From positions 62,001 to 126,000 of the forward strand of contig NZ_JAEMUD010000001.1 of the NCBI RefSeq assembly GCF_018342475.1: DNA of 64,000 nucleotides, in the 5' to 3' direction. The DNA comes from Parachlamydia sp. AcF125. GTDB taxonomy: Bacteria; Chlamydiota; Chlamydiia; Chlamydiales; Parachlamydiaceae. Below, piece after piece: positions 37,940 through 47,015 of the stretch. The translations under genes and the position numbers were made by a program. Within the stretch, counting starts at the first letter, position 1. Every line of letters starts with the position of its first letter. A model generated the notes under the pieces. It saw nothing but the letters and a program-made list of their open reading frames with translations. It was not told the origin of the DNA and did no database searches.

Positions 37940-39085
37940 ATGTCCCCTACAAATTTTTTCCGTCTAAGACACTTATTTGCTCTGCTAGATTTTTATAGCG
38001 AACAAACACTCCCTTTAGATCTAGCCATCAGCCATTATTTTAAACTTCACAAAAGCCTGGGATCAAAAGACCGCGCTTTTATCGCAGAATCTATTTACGG
38101 GATGATCCGGTGGAAATCTTTAATTGATTTTTTTGAAGGAGAAAACTCCTCTTGGGAAAAGAGATGGAAAACTTACCAAACTCTTCATATTCCCGAGTTG
38201 ATTAATAAAGATTTTATCCCAGAACATATCCGGTTTGGTTTCCCTCTGCCCCTCTATAATCGGATTTTAAAAAGCCACGGCTTGGAAAAAGGAAAAGAAA
38301 TTTGCTTAGCCAGCAATGCGCCTGCCCCTACAACTGTGCGGGTGAACCTCCTAAAAACAGATCGAGAGGCCCTTCTCAAAAAGTGGGAGGAAAATTATCA
38401 AGTCTCCACTTGTTCCCATTCTCCAGCGGGCATTATTTTTCATAAAAAGATTAATTTTTTTGACCTCCCCGAATTCAAGCAAGGGTTATTTGAAGTGCAA
38501 GATGAGGGCAGCCAATTAATTGCCGCCCTGGTGCAAGTCGAACCGGGCCAACAAGTTTTGGATTATTGCTCAGGTTCTGGAGGAAAGACGCTTGCATTTG
38601 CTCCTAAAATGCAAAAAACAGGACAAATATTTTTGCATGACATTCGCAAGAAAATTTTGGTAGAGGCCAAAAAGAGGTTGCGCCGGGCTGGAGTCCAAAA
38701 TGCCCAAATTGTCAATCCGGATGATGAGCAAAAACTCAAAAAGCTTAAAAAGCAAATGGATTGGGTCTTAGCTGATGTGCCCTGCAGCGGCGTAGGAACA
38801 TTGCGACGAAACCCTGATATGAAATGGAAGTTTTCAGAAGAGATGTTAGATCGCCTTGTAGGCCAACAACGCATAATTTTTGAAAAAGCCTTAAGTTTTG
38901 TCAAGCCTGACGGGCATATTGTGTATGCTACTTGCAGCTTATTAAATGAAGAAAACCAAGAGCAGATCGACCACTTTATAAAAACTTATGATTTGGAGAT
39001 TGTGGGGAACATTTTCCAATCGGTTCCCCAACAGGGAGAAATGGATGGTTTCTTTGCTGCCGTGCTACGCAAAAAGCAAAAATAG
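37940..39085 (+). CDS. RsmB/Sun-family 16S rRNA m5C methyltransferase
   Basis: 381 residues. The N-terminal helical domain (HKSLGSKDRAFIAESIYGMI) is NusB/RsmB-like. The SAM-binding domain has motif I VLDYCSGSGGKTLAFA. The two catalytic cysteines of this class are present: Cys282 in ADVPCSGVGTLRRNPD and Cys332 in YATCSLL. FFAAVLRKK ends the family fold. It methylates cytosine C5 in rRNA; whether the target is C967 (RsmB) or another site cannot be decided, so I give no symbol. Stands alone behind its own promoter. Confidence 0.9.
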   Translation: MSPTNFFRLRHLFALLDFYSEQTLPLDLAISHYFKLHKSLGSKDRAFIAESIYGMIRWKSLIDFFEGENSSWEKRWKTYQTLHIPELINKDFIPEHIRFGFPLPLYNRILKSHGLEKGKEICLASNAPAPTTVRVNLLKTDREALLKKWEENYQVSTCSHSPAGIIFHKKINFFDLPEFKQGLFEVQDEGSQLIAALVQVEPGQQVLDYCSGSGGKTLAFAPKMQKTGQIFLHDIRKKILVEAKKRLRRAGVQNAQIVNPDDEQKLKKLKKQMDWVLADVPCSGVGTLRRNPDMKWKFSEEMLDRLVGQQRIIFEKALSFVKPDGHIVYATCSLLNEENQEQIDHFIKTYDLEIVGNIFQSVPQQGEMDGFFAAVLRKKQK

Positions 39086-39120
39086 CAGGATAGCTCTCGC
39101 TTTTTGCTGCATTCAGACTG

Positions 39121-39149
39121 GCGTGACCACAATGTTTCACTGGTCACGC
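39121..39149. terminator. hairpin between convergent genes
   Basis: Perfect 9-bp stem GCGTGACCA / TGGTCACGC with an 11-nt loop, lying between the methyltransferase stop (39085) and the 3' end of a leftward small gene (39159). AT-rich on the plus-strand exit side (gagatatttt). Probably bidirectional. Confidence 0.5.
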
Positions 39150-39158
39150 TGAGATATT

Positions 39159-39398
39159 TTATTGGCGTTGCAGCTGGATTTTTATCTGTCCATCAACCTT
39201 GCATGTTAAGAGAATCGAATCGCCCTCCTTTATCATGCCGTTGTTTTCTGCGACAATGCGTGCCAATTTTAGCTCACTTTCTAAAGCATTCAAAGCAGCT
39301 CTAACTTCCGTTTTTGGGTTAAATTTTTCTAATACAGGAGTCCATACAGAAAACCCTATTTTAAGGTTGATAGGATGCAGGCCGCTCTTTGACCTCAT
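39159..39398 (-). CDS. hypothetical 79-residue protein (possible frameshift at its start)
   Basis: Reads well as protein (ALNALESELKLARIVAENNG, then DSILLTCKVDGQIKIQLQRQ) and is closed by a hairpin placed between convergent genes. The best ribosome-binding site, AGGA with an 8-nt spacer, serves an ATG at 39402 in a different frame, which reads MDEVKERPASYQP and stops. Joining that frame to this one would need one frame change near 39362. No family recognised. Confidence 0.45.
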   Translation of the reverse strand: MRSKSGLHPINLKIGFSVWTPVLEKFNPKTEVRAALNALESELKLARIVAENNGMIKEGDSILLTCKVDGQIKIQLQRQ

Positions 39399-39842
39399 CC
39401 ATTATTTGGTTCCTGTGTGCTTATAAACGGATATTTTAGGATATGGCATGCCATATTCGGATTCTCACGTTATTAAAAAAAAACAAGTAGAAATAAATTA
39501 AAAACCTTTTGCCAGACTTTAAATTTGAGATTATTTTAATAAATAAAAAACATTTAACTTCAATTTTAATAAACATCTTCTCTTAAACAAGAGAAAAGCT
39601 TAGATAATGATAAACATACTGTAACTCCACCCATTTTTTTACTTTATACCTTCCTGCTTAACCTCTCCCCAAAAGGATCTTTGCATTTTGACGTAAGGAA
39701 GAAATCAATTAAAATATATGACTCCCCCTTCTCTCCTCCGGTAGTCACTCTTTCTCCTGGAACTTAAATCAGGAAAGATCCTTGAGAGATAGGCCTGTAT
39801 CTGTTATTCTCTATCGCATGATGATCTTAAAGGAATTTACCC
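39399..39842. other. AT-rich gap upstream of valS
   Basis: No gene apart from the short overlapping start discussed for the 79-residue frame. Carries the valS promoter (39782-39810). Confidence 0.5.
39782..39810 (+). promoter_or_regulatory. promoter of valS
   Basis: TTGAGA (39782-39787), 17-bp spacer, TATTCT (39805-39810), 33 bp before the ATG. No T-box-like leader: the transcript leader would be only about 25 nt. Confidence 0.5.
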
Positions 39843-42716
39843 ATGCCAACTCTAACAGCAGATAAAAATCAGCCTGAACTCTCCAAAGCTTATGATGCCA
39901 AGCTCGTCGAATCGAAATGGACAACATTTTGGGAAACACACCATTTCTTTAAAGCTAATCCGCTTTCTCCAAAGCCTGGTTATTGTATTGTCATTCCCCC
40001 TCCCAACGTGACAGGTGTGCTGCATATGGGGCATGCTTTGGTAAACACGCTGCAAGATATTTTGATTCGCTGGAAACGGATGCAAGGCTTTGAAGTTTTA
40101 TGGGTACCCGGCACAGATCACGCAGGAATTGCCACTCAAACAGTTGTAGAACGCCATCTCATGAAAACGGAAGGTAAAAGACGGATCGATTACCCTCGGG
40201 AAGAATTTTTAAAAAGAGTTCAAAAATGGAAAGATGACAGCGAAAAAGTCATTCTGCGCCAATTGAAATCTTTAGGCTGCTCTTGTGATTGGTCCCGTTT
40301 AAGGTTTACCATGGACGCAGGCAATAATGCGGCCGTTAGAAAGATGTTCAAAAAACTCTACGATGCCAACCTGATTTATCAAGGAGACTATCTAGTCAAC
40401 TGGGATCCTGTTACTCAAACCGCTTTAGCTGATGACGAAGTGGAATATGAAGAGAAACATTCATTTTTATGGCACTTCAAATACCCCTTAAAAGATCAGC
40501 CTGGCCACGTTCATATTGCCACAACCCGTCCTGAAACAATGCTTGGCGATACAGCTGTAGCTGTTTCTCCCAAAGATTTGCGCTATCAACATTTGATCGG
40601 GCAAAAAGTGATCCTCCCTTTAATGAATCGGGAAATTCCCATTATTGCCGATCATCATGTCGATCCTGCGTTTGGAACAGGCATGGTTAAAATTACGCCT
40701 GCTCATGATCCGAATGACTATCAGATGGGAATCACTCACCATCTCCCTTTTATCAACATTATGACACCTGATGGAAAAATCAATGAAAACGGGGGAAAAT
40801 TTGCAGGCTTAAGCATGGCAGAGGCGCGCGAGGCAGTCGTGCAAGAACTGAAAGCGCTGGGACTAGTAGAAAAAATTGAACCGCACGTCAACCGCGTAGG
40901 CGTTTCTTACCGCTCAAAGGCTGTGATCGAACCCTATATTTCCAAACAATGGTTTGTAAGGATGGGGGAGTTTGGAAAAAAATTGCGCCATATTATTGAA
41001 AATAAACAAGTAAGCTTAACTCCAAAAAATTGGGAAAATACTTATTTTCATTGGATCGATCATTTGCGCGATTGGTGCATTAGCCGCCAACTTTGGTGGG
41101 GGCATCGTATTCCCATTTGGTATAATAAAAATAACCCTGAGCAAAGAATTTGCTACGATGGGGAAGGGCTTCCTCCTGAAGTTGAAGCGCATCCTGACGA
41201 TTGGTATCAAGATGAAGATGTTTTAGACACCTGGTTTTCTTCATCTTTATGGCCTTTTGCCACGTTAGGTTGGCCTGAAGATAAGCCTGAACTAAAAAAG
41301 TTCTATCCTAATTCGGTCTTGATCACTGGGCATGATATCCTCTTTTTCTGGGTAGCTCGGATGATTTTCATGGGGGATTACGCTATGGAGCGCCCTCCTT
41401 TCCCTGAAACATTCCTACATGGCTTAATTTACGGCAAATCCTACTGGAAAGATGCTCCAGGAGGGGGAATTGCTTATTTAAGTGAAAAAGAACGGATCGA
41501 ATACGATCTTGGCAAACCCCTTCCGGCTGATGTCCATTTTAAATGGGAAAAAATGTCTAAATCTAAAGGAAACATCATCGATCCCTTAGAAATCATTGAG
41601 CAATACGGAACAGATGCTATGCGCATGGCTCTTTGCATGAGTGCTACCCAAGCGCGAGAAATCGATCTAGATCGGCGCCGTTTTGAAGATTTAAAGAATT
41701 TTGCAAACAAAATCTGGAATGGAGCGCGCTTTGTGTTGATGCATTTAAAAGGCAATGAAAACAATCCGGCCCTTACAGCTCAGGAATTTAGCCAAGGAAT
41801 CGAGGCTACCTTGCTGGCCCTTGAAGATCGCTGGATCCTCTCTCTTTTGAACCGAACGATCAAAAGCGTAGAGCAGGGATTAACGGCCTATCAATTTGAT
41901 CAAGCAGCTCAAGAAGCTTACGATTTCTTTTGGAGAGATTTTTGCTCCTACTACTTAGAGATTGCCAAACCTGTGCTGATGGGTAAAACAGGCGCACCTA
42001 AAGAGCGTTCTAACAAGCAAAAATTATTAGCCATTATCTTATGTCAAGCAATCCGCCTTATGCACCCCATGGCCCCCTTTATTACCGAAGAGCTTTTCCA
42101 TGCCCTTAAAGATCAATTAAAGGGAATTCAAGAAATCCCCCAAGCAGATCCTGATACCCGGGATACAGCCAAAGCCCTGCTATGTATGGCTTGTACAGTG
42201 GCACCTTACCCTGTTCCACGTGAAAATCACATCGATGCGGAGATTGAAAAAGCGTTTGGATTTGTGGAAAAAGTGATCTATACTATTCGAAATATCCGGG
42301 GTGAAATGAAGCTTCCTCCCGGGGCAGCGACAGATGTGCACATTATTGGCGCGGCCCATCAAGAAGCGATTCAAATTATTAAGCACAATCTCAAAATGAT
42401 CTCTTCTTTAGTGAAGACTAAGAGCATCCAATTGCATGAGAGCGATCCTTCCTTAGGGTTTGCCTCATTTGGAATTATGGAATCGATCAAAATTGCGATC
42501 CCTCTACCTGCAGATTTGTTAAAGAATGAGAAAGAACGTCTATTGAAAGAACAAGAAAAATTAATTTCCTCCCTGGAGAAATTACGAGCGGTTTTAGCTA
42601 ATCCTGAATTCATTAGCAAGGCTCCCTCTCAATTAATCGAAAAGCAAAAACAGGCTTTTTCCCAAAATGAAAAAGAGCTAGAAGAGATTAAACTAAAATT
42701 AAAAAGTTTAAGTTAA
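39843..42716 (+). CDS. valS: valyl-tRNA synthetase
   Basis: Class I synthetase, 957 residues. HIGH-type motif HMGH at 61-64 within PPPNVTGVLHMGHAL. CP1 editing domain (TTRPETMLGDTAVAV and DPAFGTGMVKITPAHDPND). KMSKS at 570-574. Anticodon-binding helical domain, then a C-terminal coiled-coil arm (last about 65 residues, Lys/Glu-rich heptads). AAGGA precedes the ATG. In C. trachomatis valS lies close to the V-ATPase genes; here it is separated from them by about 19 kb of symporter, accessory and other genes. Confidence 0.98.
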   Translation: MPTLTADKNQPELSKAYDAKLVESKWTTFWETHHFFKANPLSPKPGYCIVIPPPNVTGVLHMGHALVNTLQDILIRWKRMQGFEVLWVPGTDHAGIATQTVVERHLMKTEGKRRIDYPREEFLKRVQKWKDDSEKVILRQLKSLGCSCDWSRLRFTMDAGNNAAVRKMFKKLYDANLIYQGDYLVNWDPVTQTALADDEVEYEEKHSFLWHFKYPLKDQPGHVHIATTRPETMLGDTAVAVSPKDLRYQHLIGQKVILPLMNREIPIIADHHVDPAFGTGMVKITPAHDPNDYQMGITHHLPFINIMTPDGKINENGGKFAGLSMAEAREAVVQELKALGLVEKIEPHVNRVGVSYRSKAVIEPYISKQWFVRMGEFGKKLRHIIENKQVSLTPKNWENTYFHWIDHLRDWCISRQLWWGHRIPIWYNKNNPEQRICYDGEGLPPEVEAHPDDWYQDEDVLDTWFSSSLWPFATLGWPEDKPELKKFYPNSVLITGHDILFFWVARMIFMGDYAMERPPFPETFLHGLIYGKSYWKDAPGGGIAYLSEKERIEYDLGKPLPADVHFKWEKMSKSKGNIIDPLEIIEQYGTDAMRMALCMSATQAREIDLDRRRFEDLKNFANKIWNGARFVLMHLKGNENNPALTAQEFSQGIEATLLALEDRWILSLLNRTIKSVEQGLTAYQFDQAAQEAYDFFWRDFCSYYLEIAKPVLMGKTGAPKERSNKQKLLAIILCQAIRLMHPMAPFITEELFHALKDQLKGIQEIPQADPDTRDTAKALLCMACTVAPYPVPRENHIDAEIEKAFGFVEKVIYTIRNIRGEMKLPPGAATDVHIIGAAHQEAIQIIKHNLKMISSLVKTKSIQLHESDPSLGFASFGIMESIKIAIPLPADLLKNEKERLLKEQEKLISSLEKLRAVLANPEFISKAPSQLIEKQKQAFSQNEKELEEIKLKLKSLS

Positions 42717-42768
42717 AGTATGAAGCCTGTAAAGAATGGAAAACGTCTGCGGGCTTTAGAAAGATCTT

Positions 42769-44154
42769 TTAAGCTTTTGAAGGGGCCAGCTTTTGAGCTC
42801 TCTCTGCCTCAAGCTCTTTTAGAAATTCCCTTGTTTCTGCAATCACCGCCCCAGAGAGCCCACACAAACCAACCAAGTTAGGGAATGCCATCAACCCATT
42901 AAAAATATCGGAGATGAGCCACACAGTTTCCAGTTCCAAAATTGCCCCTGGAATGATCATCAGACTGAAAATCACCCGATAAAGAGGTACAATTTTACGT
43001 CCCCACATATATTCTACACATTTTTCACCATAATAAGCCCATCCAAGCAGCGTCGTAAAGGCAAAAAGAACTAACCCAAGAGAGACTACATATCCTCCCC
43101 AATCAAATACAGATTGGAAAGCGGTCAACGTCATTGTCGCTCCCGTTAACATTTTACCATCTGGACCCACTTCGCCTAAAAGGTTTGTGACGCTCAGAAT
43201 TAATCCTGTGATGGTGCACATGACAACTGTTGCTAAAAAACTCCCTGTCATGGAAACCATCGCCTGCCTTCCTGGAACATCACTTTTTGCGGCAGCAGCA
43301 GCGATCGAGGCGGTTCCCAAACCAGCTTCACTTGTCATTAGACCTCTACTAATGCCAACCTGCATTGAAAGCAGCAAGGTAGAACCTGCAAATCCCCCCA
43401 CGGCAGCTTGCCCTGTAAAAGCATGGGAAAAAATTCCCCAGGCCGCAGTAGGAATCTGTTTATAACACTTTAATAAAACAAGCAGCCCTCCCCCGATATA
43501 AATGATTCCCATAAAAGGCACGAGTATAGAAGCCGCTTTGCCAATGCTTTTAATTCCTCCTAACAAAGTCAATCCCATGAGAATGGCCATGGCACTACCT
43601 GTCCAAAGGGGGTCTAGCTGAAAAAAGCTAAACATCACATCAGCCACAGAGTTTGCTTGAAGCATATTTCCTCCACCAAAAGCGGCAATGGCCCCGCTAG
43701 CAGCAAAAATAAGAGAGAGCCATTTCCAACCAAGCCCTTTCTCGATAAAATACATGGGCCCCCCACACATCTCCCCTTTTGCATCGATTGTGCGATATTT
43801 CAAGGCGAGCAAGGCTTCGGCAAATTTGGTAATCATTCCTATCAGAGCGGTGACCCACATCCAAAATAAGGCCCCTAAACCTCCAATAGTAATAGCCGCG
43901 GCAACACCTGCAATATTTCCAATCCCCACCGTAGCAGCTAAAGCAGTCATAAGAGACTGAAAATGGCTGATATCTCCTTTTCCTTCTTTAGCTTTATCGA
44001 GGCCTAGGCCAAGCCTAAGTGCATATCCCAAATAGCTAAACTGTAATCCCTTTAAAACGATCGTTAAATACACTCCTATTCCCATTAACAAAATGAGGAG
44101 CGGAAATCCCCATACAATTCCGTAAACGGCATGTAAAAACTTTAAAAAATCCAT
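42769..44154 (-). CDS. Na+/alanine (AGCS) symporter, copy 2
   Basis: 461 residues, about 10-11 membrane segments. AGCS-family hallmarks: SHFQSLMTALAATVGIGNIA near the N-terminus, KYRTIDAKGEMCGGPMYFIE, and EAGLGTASIAAAAA. Takes up alanine, glycine or a related amino acid with Na+. Lies 19 bp after a paralogue, with its own AGGG ribosome-binding site, so the two are probably one operon. Chlamydial members have been called DagA. Substrate difference from copy 1 cannot be read. Confidence 0.92.
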   Translation of the reverse strand: MDFLKFLHAVYGIVWGFPLLILLMGIGVYLTIVLKGLQFSYLGYALRLGLGLDKAKEGKGDISHFQSLMTALAATVGIGNIAGVAAAITIGGLGALFWMWVTALIGMITKFAEALLALKYRTIDAKGEMCGGPMYFIEKGLGWKWLSLIFAASGAIAAFGGGNMLQANSVADVMFSFFQLDPLWTGSAMAILMGLTLLGGIKSIGKAASILVPFMGIIYIGGGLLVLLKCYKQIPTAAWGIFSHAFTGQAAVGGFAGSTLLLSMQVGISRGLMTSEAGLGTASIAAAAAKSDVPGRQAMVSMTGSFLATVVMCTITGLILSVTNLLGEVGPDGKMLTGATMTLTAFQSVFDWGGYVVSLGLVLFAFTTLLGWAYYGEKCVEYMWGRKIVPLYRVIFSLMIIPGAILELETVWLISDIFNGLMAFPNLVGLCGLSGAVIAETREFLKELEAERAQKLAPSKA

Positions 44155-44173
44155 ATTCAGCCCTATTAGTCAA

Positions 44174-45556
44174 TCATGTGGTTGTTTCTGTGGAAAGTTT
44201 ACATTCATTTGCGATCTCTTTAAGGAAAGAACGAGTCTCACCAGAAACCACCCCTGAAAGGGCAATAAGAGCAATCAAATTGGGAAAGGCCATCAGGGCA
44301 TTGGCGATATCCGCCAAATTCCAAGCCACACTCATTTTCAGAGCAGCTCCAGGAATGATGACAATAATATACAGCAATCGATAGAGGGGGATCAGCTGTT
44401 CCCCAAAAATATATTCAAAACATTTTTCTCCATAGTAAGCCCAAGCTAAAAGAGTTGTAAAAGCAAACAAAACCAAACCCGCAGTAACAAGATACCCGCC
44501 ACCCGGCAAAGAAGTATTGAAAGCCGCAATGGCCATTGAAGCGCCACTGATTAATTGCCCCTCCGCGGTTGTTTGGCCTAATACCCCTGTAATCGCCAAG
44601 ACTAAGCCTGTCATTGTGCACACAAGGATGGTAGAGAAAAAGGTGCCTGTCATATTAATCATAGCTTGTCTTCCCGGTTGATCTGTTTGGGCTGCTGCTG
44701 CTGCAATAGAAGAAATCCCAAGACCTGCTTCATTAGTAAAAACACTGCGCGCAGCGCCTGTCTGTACAGCCATCATGAGAGAAGAACCAGCAAAACCGCC
44801 AAGTGCGGCCTGCCCATCAAAAGCGCTTTGCAAAATCAAGTAGAGTGCGTCAGGAATTGCAGGGGCATTGACAGCTAAAACCATCACACCCGCTCCCAAA
44901 TAAAGAATGGCCATAAAAGGAACTAAAATCCCTGCCACTTTTCCTATCGCTTTAACTCCTCCTACTAATACTAACCCTGCAACCACAGCTAGCCCAATTC
45001 CTGTGCTCCACGGATTAAAGTGCAAAGTATTCTGTAGGGCATCCGCAATAGAATTCACTTGCACAAGATTGCCTGTCCCAATAGCTGCAATTACCCCAAA
45101 AATAGAGAAAAGAATCGCCATCCATTTCCACCCTAAGCCTCTCTCAATGTATTCCATCGGACCGCCTACCATTTCTCCCCGCTTATCGTGCACACGATAT
45201 TTGACCGCCAAAAAAGATTCGGCATATTTGGTTGCCATGCCGAAAATAGCAGCTATACACATCCAAAATAAAGAGCCTAAGCCTCCCACAGAAATCCCTG
45301 TGGCCACGCCCGCTATCGTTCCCGTTCCAATTGCCCCTGCCAAGGTTGTCATTAAAGCTTCGAAATGGCTAATGTCCCCTCTAGAATTTTGCTTTTGCTC
45401 TGCAAAAACCGCTTTTAAAGCAAAACGAAAATAGCGAAATTGAACGCCACGTAAAAGAATAGTCAGGTAAATCCCTGTGCCGAATAGAAGTAGCAGAAGA
45501 GGAGGACCCCAAAGCATGTGTTTAATCTCTGTTAACAAACCCTCAATGTATTCCAT
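44174..45556 (-). CDS. Na+/alanine (AGCS) symporter, copy 1
   Basis: 460 residues, same layout as the next gene downstream: SHFEALMTTLAGAIGTGTIA, KYRVHDKRGEMVGGPMEYIE, TNEAGLGISSIAAAAAQTDQ. The two proteins are clearly paralogous over their full length but differ at many positions, so the duplication is not recent. AAGGA precedes the ATG. A TATAAT at 45689-45694 (minus) may mark the promoter; no good -35 is seen. Confidence 0.92.
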   Translation of the reverse strand: MEYIEGLLTEIKHMLWGPPLLLLLFGTGIYLTILLRGVQFRYFRFALKAVFAEQKQNSRGDISHFEALMTTLAGAIGTGTIAGVATGISVGGLGSLFWMCIAAIFGMATKYAESFLAVKYRVHDKRGEMVGGPMEYIERGLGWKWMAILFSIFGVIAAIGTGNLVQVNSIADALQNTLHFNPWSTGIGLAVVAGLVLVGGVKAIGKVAGILVPFMAILYLGAGVMVLAVNAPAIPDALYLILQSAFDGQAALGGFAGSSLMMAVQTGAARSVFTNEAGLGISSIAAAAAQTDQPGRQAMINMTGTFFSTILVCTMTGLVLAITGVLGQTTAEGQLISGASMAIAAFNTSLPGGGYLVTAGLVLFAFTTLLAWAYYGEKCFEYIFGEQLIPLYRLLYIIVIIPGAALKMSVAWNLADIANALMAFPNLIALIALSGVVSGETRSFLKEIANECKLSTETTT

Positions 45557-45950
45557 GATTTCCTTAATTTTCAGTGTTGATGGCTTTTAAGCCCTACCTT
45601 CCTATGACATGTGGATAGGCAAAATTGCAAAGTATATAAAAAAAGCCTATTTAAAAAGCTGTTTTGGAAAAAGAATCTAAAGGGAAAAATTATATCACAT
45701 GTAGAGAGAAAGTTTCATTAAAAATACACGCTTTTTTTAACTTCTAACTCATAGGGAATAAACCCTCGATTATTGAAAACTATTTCAGAAATAACTGGGG
45801 AAAGAATCGTAAAAAAATGGAGCAAAGGGGAGAAAAAAGAGATGCCCCTTCCTTTTGGCAAATTGAACAAAACGTACTTTTCTATCTTTTTAGAAAAAGC
45901 CCTCTTATTCAACAAGAGATTAAAGTCAGGGCATCCCATAAACGTCTTAA
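45557..45950. other. 394-bp gap upstream of the AGCS operon
   Basis: Two overlapping small frames occur here on opposite strands, neither with a good ribosome-binding site or a recognisable product. TATAAT on the minus strand at 45689-45694 is a possible AGCS promoter -10. Confidence 0.4.
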
Positions 45951-47015
45951 TTATATGTTAAAGCAGTACTCATTTCCTTTCTCATATAAATAAGCCGGAG
46001 TTTTTGTCCTATAACAGGAATCAAAATACTCCCTTTCCTTCTCCCCCCATTCGGAACCTAAAATGAGCTCTATTTTCAGGTGCATTCTATTGGGTTGTTT
46101 TTTAGATTTAAGCTGTACTTCAGGCTGTACTTCAAATTCATGCGCAAGTCTTGCATATTTTTCCGCTAAAGAACTAATAGACTCTTCCTTAGCCAATCTA
46201 TTTTCATTGAGTGCTTTCATCCATCCTTCTAAACAAGTTTCAACTTCTAACTCTAAATCTTTTATCTTTGCAAACAGCGCTTCTCTGAAAAATCGATGTT
46301 CCTTCGTTGAAACTTCTAATTTTTCTCGAACCACTATTGCTAAATCTTTTTTCATGTCTATCGCGGTGCGGTAATCAAAAACCAAATCTTCTTTTCCAAA
46401 ATCCATTTCCCCATAAGCGGATGCGACTCCCTTGCCGTCTTTAGCTATCTTATCAATCCACGCTTCAATGCAGACTCTCTCATAAACCACATTATCGGGT
46501 CCTCTTACAGGATAATCAATAATTTTCAATCCGTACGGACATTCATACTTTCCATTAAAGTCTACACTTTTTAAAAATTTATTAAACCGGTCGGCTGCAT
46601 CTTTTCCTGTTTTTTCTTCCTCTTCAATTCGCTTCTGCAAAGCACTCGCGTTGACTTGAATTGTCTTCATCGTCTCCATTGCTAACTTCGCACCAGAAAG
46701 TAATCCTACGAGACCACCTGCAACAGCTCCCATACCTCCTACTGCAGCCGCTCCGATGGGCCCCGCTGGTAATCCCACTGCTGCTCCAATGCCTGCTCCT
46801 GTTCCCGCTCCCACAGCAATTCCCCCGCCGATACAAGCAAGAGCGGCCTTTTTACATCTCCGTTCTACATCTTTTTTGTAATCTTTTTCTACATACACGT
46901 AGTTATATTTTACCGCCCACTCACAATACTTTCTGGCAATCTCCACTTGGCTGTCGACCCAAATAGCTTCATGCTGAGGGCTATCGGCTGCTTGCATTAA
47001 GAAAGACATTCCCAT
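45951..47015 (-). CDS. U-box-like protein with glycine-zipper membrane segment (candidate effector)
   Basis: 354 residues. Residues 57-108 form a long Gly/Ala hydrophobic stretch (glycine-zipper pattern, e.g. AVGAGTGAGIGAAVGLPAGP) that should insert in a membrane as a hairpin. Residues about 155-222 look like a U-box: YECPYGLKIIDYPVRGPDNV then VYERVCIEAWIDK, followed by DFGKEDLVFDYRTAIDMKKDL. This matches the order CP-x-x-L...PV...D-G/N-x-x-YER-x-x-I-x-x-W of U-box E3 ligases, although the later P-x-T is missing. A helical, charged C-terminus follows. AAGGA precedes the ATG. Bacteria have no ubiquitin, so a host-directed role after secretion is the natural inference. The N-terminus shows no Sec signal. 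Confidence 0.75.
   Translation of the reverse strand: MGMSFLMQAADSPQHEAIWVDSQVEIARKYCEWAVKYNYVYVEKDYKKDVERRCKKAALACIGGGIAVGAGTGAGIGAAVGLPAGPIGAAAVGGMGAVAGGLVGLLSGAKLAMETMKTIQVNASALQKRIEEEEKTGKDAADRFNKFLKSVDFNGKYECPYGLKIIDYPVRGPDNVVYERVCIEAWIDKIAKDGKGVASAYGEMDFGKEDLVFDYRTAIDMKKDLAIVVREKLEVSTKEHRFFREALFAKIKDLELEVETCLEGWMKALNENRLAKEESISSLAEKYARLAHEFEVQPEVQLKSKKQPNRMHLKIELILGSEWGEKEREYFDSCYRTKTPAYLYEKGNEYCFNI

Noticed and set aside
45718-45961. Two overlapping small frames on opposite strands
   Set aside because: Neither has a good start signal or a recognisable product; at most one could be real.
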